Shown here: positions 45,243 to 53,313 of the stretch, piece by piece
How the letters are laid out: each line of letters starts with the position of its first letter
Numbering within the stretch: the stretch's first letter is position 1
Assembly: GCF_001026905.1 (NCBI RefSeq)
Contig: NZ_LAQL01000002.1
Span: 62,001 to 126,000, forward strand
From: Kiloniella spongiae
GTDB taxonomy: Bacteria; Pseudomonadota; Alphaproteobacteria; Kiloniellales; Kiloniellaceae
Direction: 5' to 3'
Length of the DNA stretch: 64,000 bases
Position numbers and translations under genes: made by a program
The notes under the pieces: generated by a model
The model's input: the letters and a program-made list of their open reading frames with translations, nothing else
Databases searched by the model: none
Told to the model about the DNA's origin: nothing

Positions 45243-46244
45243 GTGGCGAACCATACTTTTTTCTGTGTTGATGCACACACTTGCGGAAACCCGGTTCGGG
45301 TTGTTGCGGGCGGCGGCCCTCTTCTTCAGGGAGGCTCCATGCTAGAAAGGCGCGCGCATTTCCTTGCCGAATATGACTGGATCAGAACAGGATTAATGTT
45401 TGAACCACGCGGGCATGACATCATGTCCGGCAGTATTCTTTACCCGCCAACTCGTGAAGATTGCGACATCGGTATTCTTTTCATTGAAACCAGTGGGTGC
45501 TTGCCAATGTGTGGGCATGGTACTATCGGCACCGTAACCATTATGATCGAGCGTGGTTTGGTTACGCCAAAAGAAGAAGGGGTTTTACGCCTCGACACCC
45601 CCGCAGGTCTAGTGATTGCAGAGTACAAAAAGAACGGTGATTACGTTGATTCTGTCCGCATTCGCAATGTTGCCTCTTTCCTCCATTCAACCAACCTTAA
45701 CGTTGATGTACCCGACTTTGGCAACTTGAAGTTTGACGTCGCCTACGGCGGTAATTTCTATGCCATCATAGAGCAACAGGAAAACTATCAGGATCTAAAT
45801 GACATCACACCCGGCGATATTCAGCGCCTTAGCCCCATAATCCGCAATTTGATCAATGATAAATACGATTTTGTTCACCCCGAAGATGATCGCATTCGCG
45901 GTTGTTCGCATTTGCAGTGGACAGGTACACCAGTTCATCCGGATGCCCACGCCCGAAATGCCGTTTTTTATGGTGACAAGGGTATTGATCGCTCCCCTTG
46001 CGGCACAGGTACATCAGCTAGGATGGCGCAACTCGCAGCTCGTGGAAAGCTTGGTATCGGTAACGACTTCGTTCATGAGAGCATCATCGGCAGCCTGTTC
46101 AGAGGTCGTGTCGAAGATCGAGCAAAAGTTGGTGGCTATGATGCAATCATCCCCTCTATTGAAGGATGGGCGCGTATCCATGGCCTAAACAACATTTTCA
46201 TTGATGATCGCGACCCTTACGCAAAGGGCTTTTTGCTGACATAG
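45243..46244 (+). CDS. 4-hydroxyproline 2-epimerase (proline racemase family, Cys/Cys type)
   Basis: 333 residues. Both catalytic cysteines are present: Cys90 in CLPMCGHGTIG and Cys253 in DRSPCGTGTSAR, so it is an epimerase/racemase, unlike the paralogue at 41.1 kb. CVDAHTCGNPVRVVAGGGP is typical of hydroxyproline epimerases, which turn trans-4-hydroxy-L-proline into cis-4-hydroxy-D-proline. The start is GTG with AAGGA about ten bases upstream. Proline racemase activity cannot be excluded, but the neighbours favour hydroxyproline. Confidence 0.9.
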   Translation: MANHTFFCVDAHTCGNPVRVVAGGGPLLQGGSMLERRAHFLAEYDWIRTGLMFEPRGHDIMSGSILYPPTREDCDIGILFIETSGCLPMCGHGTIGTVTIMIERGLVTPKEEGVLRLDTPAGLVIAEYKKNGDYVDSVRIRNVASFLHSTNLNVDVPDFGNLKFDVAYGGNFYAIIEQQENYQDLNDITPGDIQRLSPIIRNLINDKYDFVHPEDDRIRGCSHLQWTGTPVHPDAHARNAVFYGDKGIDRSPCGTGTSARMAQLAARGKLGIGNDFVHESIIGSLFRGRVEDRAKVGGYDAIIPSIEGWARIHGLNNIFIDDRDPYAKGFLLT

Positions 46245-46262
46245 TGGGTTTTATACAAAAAA

Positions 46263-46308
46263 AACGCACTAAAAATATCCAATTATCAAATCGACTTTTA
46301 AGTGCGTT
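46263..46308. terminator. Stem-loop between convergent epimerase and chemoreceptor genes
   Basis: AACGCACT and AGTGCGTT form a perfect 8-bp stem around a 30-base AT-rich loop that includes A4/T4 extensions. The long loop makes this a weaker terminator candidate, though its place between convergent genes fits. Confidence 0.5.
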
Positions 46309-46344
46309 CACATACCAAAAAGGTTAATTCCAGATACAGAAAAA

Positions 46345-48054
46345 CTAACCTATCTTGCTTATAAAGCCATTTACTTGCGTAGAAAGATCACTACTAAATC
46401 CTTGCAACTCAGTCGTGGCAGCAAGAACATTTTGCGATGCACCATTTGTTTGATTCACGGAGCTTTCAACCAAAGATATTTGCTCTGACGCAGTAGACGT
46501 ATTTTGAGAAGCGACAGAAATACTACTTGCAATTTCTGCTGTTGCGCTACTTTGCTCCTCTATAGAAGACGAAATCACGGTAGAAATTTGGTTTATTTCC
46601 TCAATTATCGTTTGGATACCCTTAATAGCCCCGCCAACAGATCCCGTAGCAGATTGAATATCATTTACTTGCTGTTCAATTTCTTCAGTTGCTTTTGCTG
46701 TTTGAGATGCGAGACTCTTAACCTCAGAAGCAACAACAGCAAATCCTTTACCGGCTTCTCCTGCTCTTGCTGCCTCAATTGTCGCATTAAGTGCCAACAA
46801 GTTTGTTTGCTCAGCAATTTCTGCAATCAAACTAACGACTTCTCCTATTTTTTGTGCAGCGGTTGTCAACTGTTCCATCTTATTATTGGCACCAATTGCC
46901 TCATCTGTTGCATTCGTTGCAACAGTACCCGATCTCTGAACCTGCTGCATAATTTCATTGATTGAAGCAGCAAGCTCTTCAGATGCAGCAGCAACTGCAT
47001 TAACACTTTCAGTCGCATGGCGAGTCGATCCCGTCGCCTGATTAGTACCTGTTAAGGCTGTGTCTGAATCCTTGGACATGTTTTGAGCAATTTCGGTCAA
47101 ATTCCCGACGGAAGAAGAGACTTGCTTCACAATACTTTCAACAGAGGCTTTAAATTCTTCAGATAATGCTTTTCTTTCTTGCTGTGCAGAAGCTTCATAT
47201 TGCTTTTCAGCTTCAATACGCTCTTGCTCCAATTGCTCTTTTTCTTCTGCATTCGCGCGGAAAACTTCTAATGCTTGAGCCATTTCACCAACTTCATCTT
47301 TTCGATCAATGTAGGTGTTTTCAATATTAAGATCACCACCTGCGACCTTCTCCATCATAATTGCAAGCATTGGAATTGGGCGCATCAGACTACGAAGAAC
47401 AATAATTGTAATAATGGCGCCAATAAGAGTAGCAATCAATGAAGCAACAATGAGAGCATTAATAATATTGTTTAAACCAAGGTTGATTTTTTCTTTAAGA
47501 ACGCCAGCATAGAGAATGCCAATTTTTTGCCCTTTAGGAGAAAAAATTGGTTCGTAAATAGTATAATAATCTTTTCCAAGAATATTAGCTTCTCCGTTAA
47601 ATGTTTTTCCGGATAATATAACTGGATATACTTTCCCTTTTTGCCCTAGTGGTGTTCCAACGGCTCTTGCTCCATCACCTTTAATTATATTCGTCGTAAC
47701 TCGCCAAAAATCTTTACTCTCATCCTCCCATCGGAAAACAGTAACCGTTTCACCAGTTATTTTTCCAATTTCATCAATCATACTATGATCTTCGAAATCA
47801 CTAATTCCATTCATGACTAGCTCACGAACTTTACCTTTATTATCGATAGAGAAGGTCGTTTCAGGATACTGCTTTTTCAAAAGTGCAGCCGCCGTTCGCA
47901 AACTAGAGTTTTGTTGCTCGATGACGGTTTGAGTTAAATCGGCTTTAAAAGTCCATGCAGCCCAACCACCAACCATGGAAGCCGTAATTGCAATAATAAA
48001 TACAAATAAAAAGACTATTTTCGTGCTAATATTTAATGACTTCAACGTACTCAT
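46345..48054 (-). CDS. Methyl-accepting chemotaxis protein with single-Cache-type sensor
   Basis: About 569 residues. Membrane helix 1 ([20 protein letters not shown]), then a periplasmic domain of about 150 residues resembling sCache_3 ([40 protein letters not shown]), helix 2 ([20 protein letters not shown]), a HAMP domain, and a signalling domain with the hairpin [20 protein letters not shown] then [11 protein letters not shown]. The ligand is unknown. I start at [10 protein letters not shown]; a TTG further in has a better-spaced AGGG. It sits beside the hydroxyproline cluster but on the other strand. Transcribed alone. Confidence 0.93.
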
Positions 48055-48314
48055 CCCTAATCGCAACAAAATTCTCTGTAAACATGATCAGGTATAGAGT
48101 ATTTATTTTTTATTAATGTAAAAAAAATCAAATAACAAAAGTAAAAACAATCAAAGCAGAAGCAAACAACCATAAGTCGATCAATTTTTACTAAAACAAT
48201 TAACGATTCAGAAATAAACGACAACTAAACATTTTAATATAAGCACACGAAATAAATATAAAACTCAAAACTACATCAAATCAAATGATTAAAATGTAGA
48301 AAATAGTAATTTCT

Positions 48315-48893
48315 CTACTTATGCGTTCTGTATTTCTTCTTTTTAGGAGAATACAAAACATACGAAATCACCCCACCCGATAAGAAACCAAACAAATGCG
48401 CTTCGAATGAAACGCCTCTCATCGGAATGAAAAGCCCCGAGATCAATCCGCTGTATAGTGCAAGAACAAAAACTGCGATGATGATCGACCGGAAATCTCT
48501 GCGCCACCAGGCTGATCCCAACAGATACCCCAGTAATCCATAGACGATACCACTTGCCCCGATGTGAAGTGCTGTGCGGCCAAAGCACCATACCAATCCC
48601 CCAGAAAAGAGAATAAGCGCCAGACACACCGAGCTAAATTGGCCCCGTCTGTCTCCGCGCCTTTCAAGTGACACCAAACAACCAAGGATCAAAAGAGGAA
48701 CCGAATTTGATATCAGATGGACATAACCAACATGTAAAAAGGGAGAGACCAGAATACCCGGAAGAGTTTCAGCATGCCTTGGCACAAGACCATATTGGAA
48801 CAGGGCACCCGACAGCACCCAGTTCAAGGCAAAAACAACCCAGAGGCTGCCAACAAAAATAAAGACATCCCGGAAACGATTAAAAAAATTCAT
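48315..48893 (-). CDS. Rhomboid-family intramembrane serine protease
   Basis: 192 residues with about six membrane helices. The catalytic Ser114 is in HIGASGIVYGLLG and His166 in SFEAHLFGFLSGG, so the catalytic dyad is complete. FLHVGYVHLISNSVPLLILG carries the oxyanion-side HxxxN-like pattern (HLISNS). It cleaves membrane proteins of unknown identity. It lies 27 bp after the PLP enzyme gene on the same strand, so probably co-transcribed. Confidence 0.92.
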   Translation of the reverse strand: MNFFNRFRDVFIFVGSLWVVFALNWVLSGALFQYGLVPRHAETLPGILVSPFLHVGYVHLISNSVPLLILGCLVSLERRGDRRGQFSSVCLALILFSGGLVWCFGRTALHIGASGIVYGLLGYLLGSAWWRRDFRSIIIAVFVLALYSGLISGLFIPMRGVSFEAHLFGFLSGGVISYVLYSPKKKKYRTHK

Positions 48894-48920
48894 CCCAATT
48901 TCTTAGAACTCATATGCTTG

Positions 48921-50051
48921 TTACCAACGATTAACCCGCCCCCATTTACCCAAAAGCTCTCCTTCAGCACTATGCACGTCATAGTGGGAAAAGCCTGCGC
49001 AAGTCATACAGGTATGAATTGGTAAGATACGAAGGCGGCTGCCAACAGGAAATTTGTCGTAAGGCAGATCTCCGGAAACGGATGCAACCAGGCCGTGTTC
49101 CTGATGAACGGATTCAACATACAGTTCTTCAATAACATCGCCATCCGGCCAACAGACAAGACCATAACCTGTGTGTGAAGAAAACTCGCTGGCACTTATG
49201 TCTTTTGATAGAGCCAAACCACCAGCATCAATCAACAGACGCTTTGCCGTTTTGTTATGCCCGATGACCGAAGCTAGAACTGTTGCTGCAATCTCATTTT
49301 GTTTGCAGGCCCCAATAAACATTTGGTCAACATCACCAAACATATAAACACCCGGCCTAATTTCTGTCAGCCCTTCGTAACTTTTGGCAAAAACAGCTGT
49401 CGGTGTTGAACCGGCACTGACTACAGGACAAGGAAACCCTGCTTTCAAGAGGCGTTCCGAAGCGCCAACAACAGCCTCCCGCTCCTGCTCAGCTATGTCG
49501 GCAATCTCCTCTGGCGTAGAGACATGATACGAATGACCCGCATGGGTCATAACACCTTCTAAACTTAGGCACTGAGATGCTGTAATAGCCTGTGCCAAGT
49601 TCAAAAACTCTTGAGAGTTAGCCAGAACGCCTCCGCGTCGCCCACCACTGTCAATCTCGATCAAAACAGGAAAGGTTGTCTCAAGCCTTTTGGCTTCGTC
49701 ATCCAACAGGGAAATGGCATCAGGATTATCGGTGATCAACGTCAGTTTGACACCTTTATCCTGTACCCGCTGTGCCTGAGACAGCTTCGACGGGACAATC
49801 CCTACACCATAGAGAATATCTGTGACACCACCACTGGCAAAGAAATCCGCTTCAGCCAAGGTGGAAACCGTAATGCCACCAAAGCCATCTTTTGTTGCAC
49901 AGTGATATGCTTCAAGAGCTTTTGCCGTTTTCATATGCGGGCGCAGCTTTATCTCTGCCTCCTGAACACGCTCTTGCATCACCCGGCAATTTTCTTCAAA
50001 CACATCCTTATCAAGCAAAAGTGCGGGCGTATTCAACGTATCAAAAGGCAT
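48921..50051 (-). CDS. D-serine dehydratase / D-threonine aldolase-like PLP enzyme (fold III)
   Basis: 376 residues. The PLP lysine is in LRPHMKTAKALEAY near residue 41, VISAGSTPT-like SAGSTPTAVF binds phosphate, and near the C-terminus LPIHTCMTCAGF gives the His-x-Cys zinc site seen in DSD1-type D-serine dehydratases and D-threonine aldolases. The substrate is probably a D-3-hydroxyamino acid. An AGGAAG precedes the ATG. First gene of a pair with the rhomboid gene. Confidence 0.9.
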   Translation of the reverse strand: MPFDTLNTPALLLDKDVFEENCRVMQERVQEAEIKLRPHMKTAKALEAYHCATKDGFGGITVSTLAEADFFASGGVTDILYGVGIVPSKLSQAQRVQDKGVKLTLITDNPDAISLLDDEAKRLETTFPVLIEIDSGGRRGGVLANSQEFLNLAQAITASQCLSLEGVMTHAGHSYHVSTPEEIADIAEQEREAVVGASERLLKAGFPCPVVSAGSTPTAVFAKSYEGLTEIRPGVYMFGDVDQMFIGACKQNEIAATVLASVIGHNKTAKRLLIDAGGLALSKDISASEFSSHTGYGLVCWPDGDVIEELYVESVHQEHGLVASVSGDLPYDKFPVGSRLRILPIHTCMTCAGFSHYDVHSAEGELLGKWGRVNRW

Positions 50052-50121
50052 GATGTTCTTCCTATGAAGGCTGTTCTGTCGCTGAAATAAGAAATGAACA
50101 GGTCAGAACGCTTATTTCGAT

Positions 50122-50916
50122 TTAAACAGAGACTTTACCAGCGATATGCGGGTGCGCTTCGTAATCCAGAATATCAAAATCATCAAAGGTATAGTCAAAG
50201 ATGCTGTCGGGCTTTCTCTTGATCCGCAGGCTCGGCAGTTTGAGCGGCTCACGTTGTAATTGGGTTTTGACCTGCTCAAAATGATTGGAATAGATATGAG
50301 CATCACCAAAGGTATGAACAAAATCACCCGGTTCCAGGTCTGCTTGCTGGGTAATCATACAGGTCAGAAGAGCATAGGACGCGATGTTAAAGGGCACACC
50401 AAGGAAGACATCTGCGGATCGCTGATAAAGCTGGCAAGATAGACGGCCTTCGGCAACATAGAACTGAAACAGACTATGGCAAGGCGGCAAGGCCATGTTA
50501 TCCACTTCTGCCACATTCCAGGCAGAAACAATATGTCGCCGGGAATCAGGATTATTTTTAATCTGCTTCATCAAGCCTGTGATCTGATCCACTGTTGTTC
50601 CGTCAGGGGTCGGCCACGAGCGCCATTGGTGCCCGTAGACTGGACCAAGATCACCATTTTCATCCGCCCATTCATCCCAAATCCGGACACCATTATCCTT
50701 GAGATACTTTATATTCGTATCCCCGGATAAAAACCAAAGCAGTTCATGTATGACCGATTTAAGGTGAAGCTTTTTTGTCGTCATCAAAGGGAAACCCTGA
50801 GAGAGATCAAATCTGATCTGTCGCCCAAAAACGCTTCGTGTTCCAGTACCTGTGCGATCCCCTTTATCCGTTCCGTTCTCCAGGACATCTTTCATGAGGT
50901 CGAGATACTGACGCAT
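50122..50916 (-). CDS. thyA: Thymidylate synthase ThyA
   Basis: 264 residues from [20 protein letters not shown], the same length as Escherichia coli ThyA. The catalytic Cys is in [12 protein letters not shown], with RRHIVSAWN and [10 protein letters not shown] also conserved. It methylates dUMP using methylene-THF, making DHF that FolA recycles. The open frame runs 40 codons further upstream, but AAGGA lies seven bases before this ATG and homologues start here. Confidence 0.97.
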   Translation of the reverse strand: MRQYLDLMKDVLENGTDKGDRTGTGTRSVFGRQIRFDLSQGFPLMTTKKLHLKSVIHELLWFLSGDTNIKYLKDNGVRIWDEWADENGDLGPVYGHQWRSWPTPDGTTVDQITGLMKQIKNNPDSRRHIVSAWNVAEVDNMALPPCHSLFQFYVAEGRLSCQLYQRSADVFLGVPFNIASYALLTCMITQQADLEPGDFVHTFGDAHIYSNHFEQVKTQLQREPLKLPSLRIKRKPDSIFDYTFDDFDILDYEAHPHIAGKVSV

Positions 50917-51107
50917 TAATTTTCCTTCAAAAACTAGAGTGGTAAAAGTTTGGATGGGAAGAATCCGAAAACCTGATAGCAAGATCATATCACGTGTCAG
51001 AATATAGTCATCAGTTGAGAAGGTGTCCTTTTGCAAAAAGTACTAATCTCTCATAATTTATCAATATCAAACACGACGTCATCACGCCCATAGAAGAAGT
51101 ATTCCGA

Positions 51108-51824
51108 ATGAAAACAATCAAGATCCTTCAATACATCTTTCTGTGTGTCGGTTTAATTACCCTGTCTACCACAGGCATTTGGTCGTATACGACTCTTGAA
51201 TTTGTCAATAATGCACGCTCAACGCAGGGAACAGTGACTGACTTGATCCAGTCACGGTCCTCTTCCAGTTCATCAACCCGCAATTCTTATGTTTACAGAC
51301 CAAAAGTCACTTTCCGTACGGAAACAGGTGAAGATATAACATTTCAATCGAGTACAGGATCGAACCCTCCGGCCTATGCAAGAGGCGAAAATTTAAATGT
51401 TCTTTACGATCCAGAAAACCCGCAGAACGCAAAAATTAGCGATACGCTTTCCCTTTGGCTCGGACCGATAATTTTAGGCATAATAGGTTTTATTTTCTCT
51501 GTCATTGGTATTGGTTTCTCAGTCTATTTTTACAAAAAAGGAAAACAGAAAAAATATCTGTTACGCTATGGGACGCCCGTTACAGCCCAAATAGATTCCA
51601 TTATCCAAAACACGAATGTAAGAGTTAACGGCAAACATCCCTTCCAGATTATAGCACAATGGCAGGATCCGGTAAGTAACACCCTGCACCTCTTCAAAAG
51701 TGAAAATATCTGGTTTAACCCCGAACCTCATATTGAGAGTGATATCATCACTGTTTTGCTTAATCAGGCAGCACCACAAAAATATTACGTCGACATTTCC
51801 TTCTTGCCCAAAACAGCGGAATAA
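51108..51824 (+). CDS. DUF3592 membrane protein
   Basis: 238 residues. An N-terminal membrane helix (ILQYIFLCVGLITLSTTGIW) is followed by a Ser-rich stretch (QSRSSSSSSTRNSYVYRPKV), a DUF3592 beta domain (ARGENLNVLYDPENPQNAKI), a second helix (LWLGPIILGIIGFIFSVIGI) and a C-terminal cytosolic or periplasmic beta domain. Function unknown; the family is common in bacteria without defined partners. It precedes ssrA with about 75 bp to the ssrA promoter. Confidence 0.85.
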   Translation: MKTIKILQYIFLCVGLITLSTTGIWSYTTLEFVNNARSTQGTVTDLIQSRSSSSSSTRNSYVYRPKVTFRTETGEDITFQSSTGSNPPAYARGENLNVLYDPENPQNAKISDTLSLWLGPIILGIIGFIFSVIGIGFSVYFYKKGKQKKYLLRYGTPVTAQIDSIIQNTNVRVNGKHPFQIIAQWQDPVSNTLHLFKSENIWFNPEPHIESDIITVLLNQAAPQKYYVDISFLPKTAE

Positions 51825-51899
51825 CTCTTGGTTTTTCCTATCAAAAATAACAAACCAGCCTTTTTGGGTAAGAAAAATACTCTTTTTAGACATCTACCC

Positions 51900-51929
51900 T
51901 TGTGAAGTCCCACAGATAGTTACTATATT
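51900..51929 (+). promoter_or_regulatory. Probable sigma-70 promoter of ssrA
   Basis: TTGTGA (51900-51905) and TATATT (51924-51929) with an 18-bp spacer, ending six bases before the inferred start of the acceptor RNA. The only strong promoter-like pair in the region. Confidence 0.65.
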
Positions 51930-51934
51930 CAAGG

Positions 51935-52018
51935 TGTCGGCTTCGGCCGTCTATGGTGCTAAACGGGCTTATGGAATAAGCGTTGTGGACCCGGGGGCGG
52001 TACCCGGCGCCTCCACCA
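51935..52018 (+). ncRNA. ssrA: Permuted tmRNA: acceptor piece
   Basis: Ends in CGCCTCCACCA, whose CGCCTCC pairs over seven bases with the GGGGGCG that starts the coding piece 30 bp downstream. It contains a tRNA-like T-arm region (GGACCCGGGGGCGGTACCC) and begins with a small CGGC-TTCG-GCCG hairpin. In alphaproteobacteria the tmRNA gene is circularly permuted: the 3' acceptor half comes first, then an excised intervening segment, then the tag-coding half. The 5' boundary is inferred from the promoter position and could be off by a few bases. Confidence 0.9.
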
Positions 52019-52047
52019 TCTCTCACATTCTTCGGGATGTGAATTAT
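52019..52047 (+). ncRNA. tmRNA intervening segment (removed on maturation)
   Basis: 29 bases between the acceptor CCA and the coding-piece GGGGG. TCACATTC-TTCG-GGATGTGA (52023-52042) folds as an 8-bp hairpin with a UUCG tetraloop that brings mature ends together for processing. Confidence 0.85.
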
Positions 52048-52257
52048 GGGGGCGAAATAGGATCGACACGCGTGGTAAAGATTTGTTCGGTGCTCGGCAT
52101 GGTTCCGCCGTTATCGGGCCGTTTTGAGTAATTGCAAATGACAATTCTCGTGGGGTAGCTCTCGCTGCTTAATTGCAGTCTGAGCAACCGCTTTTAAGCC
52201 CTAGGCTTTCACAAGCCTAGGCGGGGTTCGGGGGCACCTGGCAACAGAAGCTCCCAC
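52048..52257 (+). ncRNA. ssrA: Permuted tmRNA: coding piece with tag ANDNSRGVALAA
   Basis: Begins GGGGGCGAAATAGGATCGAC, a tmRNA 5' end. The tag frame is GCA AAT GAC AAT TCT CGT GGG GTA then GCT CTC GCT GCT TAA at 52134-52172, encoding ANDNSRGVALAA; with the tRNA-borne Ala the appended tag is AANDNSRGVALAA. It ends in ALAA, the ClpXP/ClpAP degron, and starts ANDN like other alphaproteobacterial tags. After the stop, CTAGGCTT-TCAC-AAGCCTAG (52201-52220) and a GGGGGCACC...CTCCC segment give helix/pseudoknot structure. The 3' end is approximate. Confidence 0.92.
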
Positions 52258-52269
52258 TTTTCATGTCTG

Positions 52270-52292
52270 GACTCTGACTTTGTGTTAGAGTC
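52270..52292 (+). other. Stem-loop between ssrA and sspB
   Basis: GACTCTGAC / GTTAGAGTC form a 9-bp stem (one G-T) with loop TTTGT. No T-run follows, so it may be a processing or weak termination structure for ssrA, or part of the sspB leader. Confidence 0.45.
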
Positions 52293-52365
52293 GCAGATAG
52301 ATGGTATAGAAAAAATCAGAGCGATAAAACGTTCAGATAGAGCAGCGGCCGGATAGAATAGAAGT

Positions 52366-52923
52366 ATGTCGGGAAATAACGAAATTTCAGAAAGCGAACT
52401 TCGCTACGACCACATGGTCGAAAAAGCCCTCTTGAACGTGGTTCGGGAATCTCTCGAATATGCAGCAGAACATGGTCTACCCGGTGACCATCATTTCTAC
52501 ATCACCTTTAAAACAGCCCAGGAAGATGTCAGTATCCCTGACCATCTAAAAGCACGTTACCCTGGTGAGATGACTATCATTCTTCAGTACCAATTCTGGG
52601 ATTTAGAAGTTGGTAAAGAAGGCTTTAGCGTGACACTCAGCTTCTCGGATGTTCCTGAACGCATGAGCATTCCCTACTCTGCCATTGTTGCCTTTGCTGA
52701 TCCTTCCGTACGTTTTGGTCTCCAATTTGATATCACAAATGGTGATAGCGAAGACTTGGAAGAAGAGCTCGAAGATCTTTTGGAAGACTTCGAAGAAGAC
52801 GGCTTTGAAAACAGTGATACAGCCGCCAATGCAGACGACAGCCCGGAAGAGCAAAAAATCAAAGAAAAGCAGCGCGAATCAGGTGATAATATTGTCACAT
52901 TGGATACTTTCAGGAAGAAGTAA
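52366..52923 (+). CDS. sspB: SspB, ClpXP adaptor for ssrA-tagged proteins (alphaproteobacterial type)
   Basis: 185 residues. A folded domain (MVEKALLNVVRESLEYAAEH, FYITFKTAQEDVSIPDHLK, IPYSAIVAFADPSVRFGLQF) is followed by a very acidic linker (about 145-170, rich in Glu/Asp) and a basic tail (NIVTLDTFRKK) that would dock onto the ClpX N-domain. SspB tethers ssrA-tagged proteins to ClpXP. It is encoded directly downstream of ssrA on the same strand, an apt functional pairing. Shine-Dalgarno GGATAG is weak. Confidence 0.92.
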   Translation: MSGNNEISESELRYDHMVEKALLNVVRESLEYAAEHGLPGDHHFYITFKTAQEDVSIPDHLKARYPGEMTIILQYQFWDLEVGKEGFSVTLSFSDVPERMSIPYSAIVAFADPSVRFGLQFDITNGDSEDLEEELEDLLEDFEEDGFENSDTAANADDSPEEQKIKEKQRESGDNIVTLDTFRKK

Positions 52924-53252
52924 TTCTTCGTAACAGGTTCCATCTATCCTAAGTATTTCAAAACTCATTACCCAGATTCAAGTGGTTTAATAACCGCATG
53001 AATATCAGGATGTTTTATGCTGAAACGCTTGAAATATTGCTTACTATCTTTGCCCAGTATAAACATTTCGAAGTATAAACATTTCTAACGTTCCATTGCT
53101 GCACTCAAGTTTGAGTGACCGAATTCTTCATCCCAGATAGCAGCTTAAATTAAGAATAATTCAATTCCCACCCATATAGAAAATCGTCAATTAAAGATCA
53201 GGGGACAGCCTCTCCGACGATAACCGAAATGAATAGAAAGCCCTTCAAACAA
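52924..53252. other. Non-coding interval between sspB and acnB
   Basis: About 330 bases before the acnB terminator, containing the 16-bp tandem repeat at 53056-53087. Only a 26-codon unsupported frame is open. No RNA gene recognised. Confidence 0.4.
53056..53087 (+). repeat. Tandem 16-bp direct repeat
   Basis: AGTATAAACATTTCGA is followed directly by AGTATAAACATTTCTA, with one mismatch. It lies in the sspB-acnB gap. Either a slippage duplication or paired protein-binding sites. Confidence 0.8.
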
Positions 53253-53282
53253 ACAGGGGCAGCCAAATATGACCGCCCCTGT
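53253..53282 (-). terminator. Terminator after acnB
   Basis: ACAGGGGC / GCCCCTGT perfect 8-bp GC-rich stem, 14-base loop, followed on the minus strand by TTTGTTTG. 32 bp after the acnB stop. Confidence 0.8.
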
Positions 53283-53313
53283 ACAAAAAATTAGCTAAGA
53301 AACTTAAAGAGTC

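Noticed and set aside
50917-51036. N-terminal extension of ThyA
   Set aside because: The open frame continues upstream, but a good Shine-Dalgarno sequence and the standard 264-residue length support the internal ATG.
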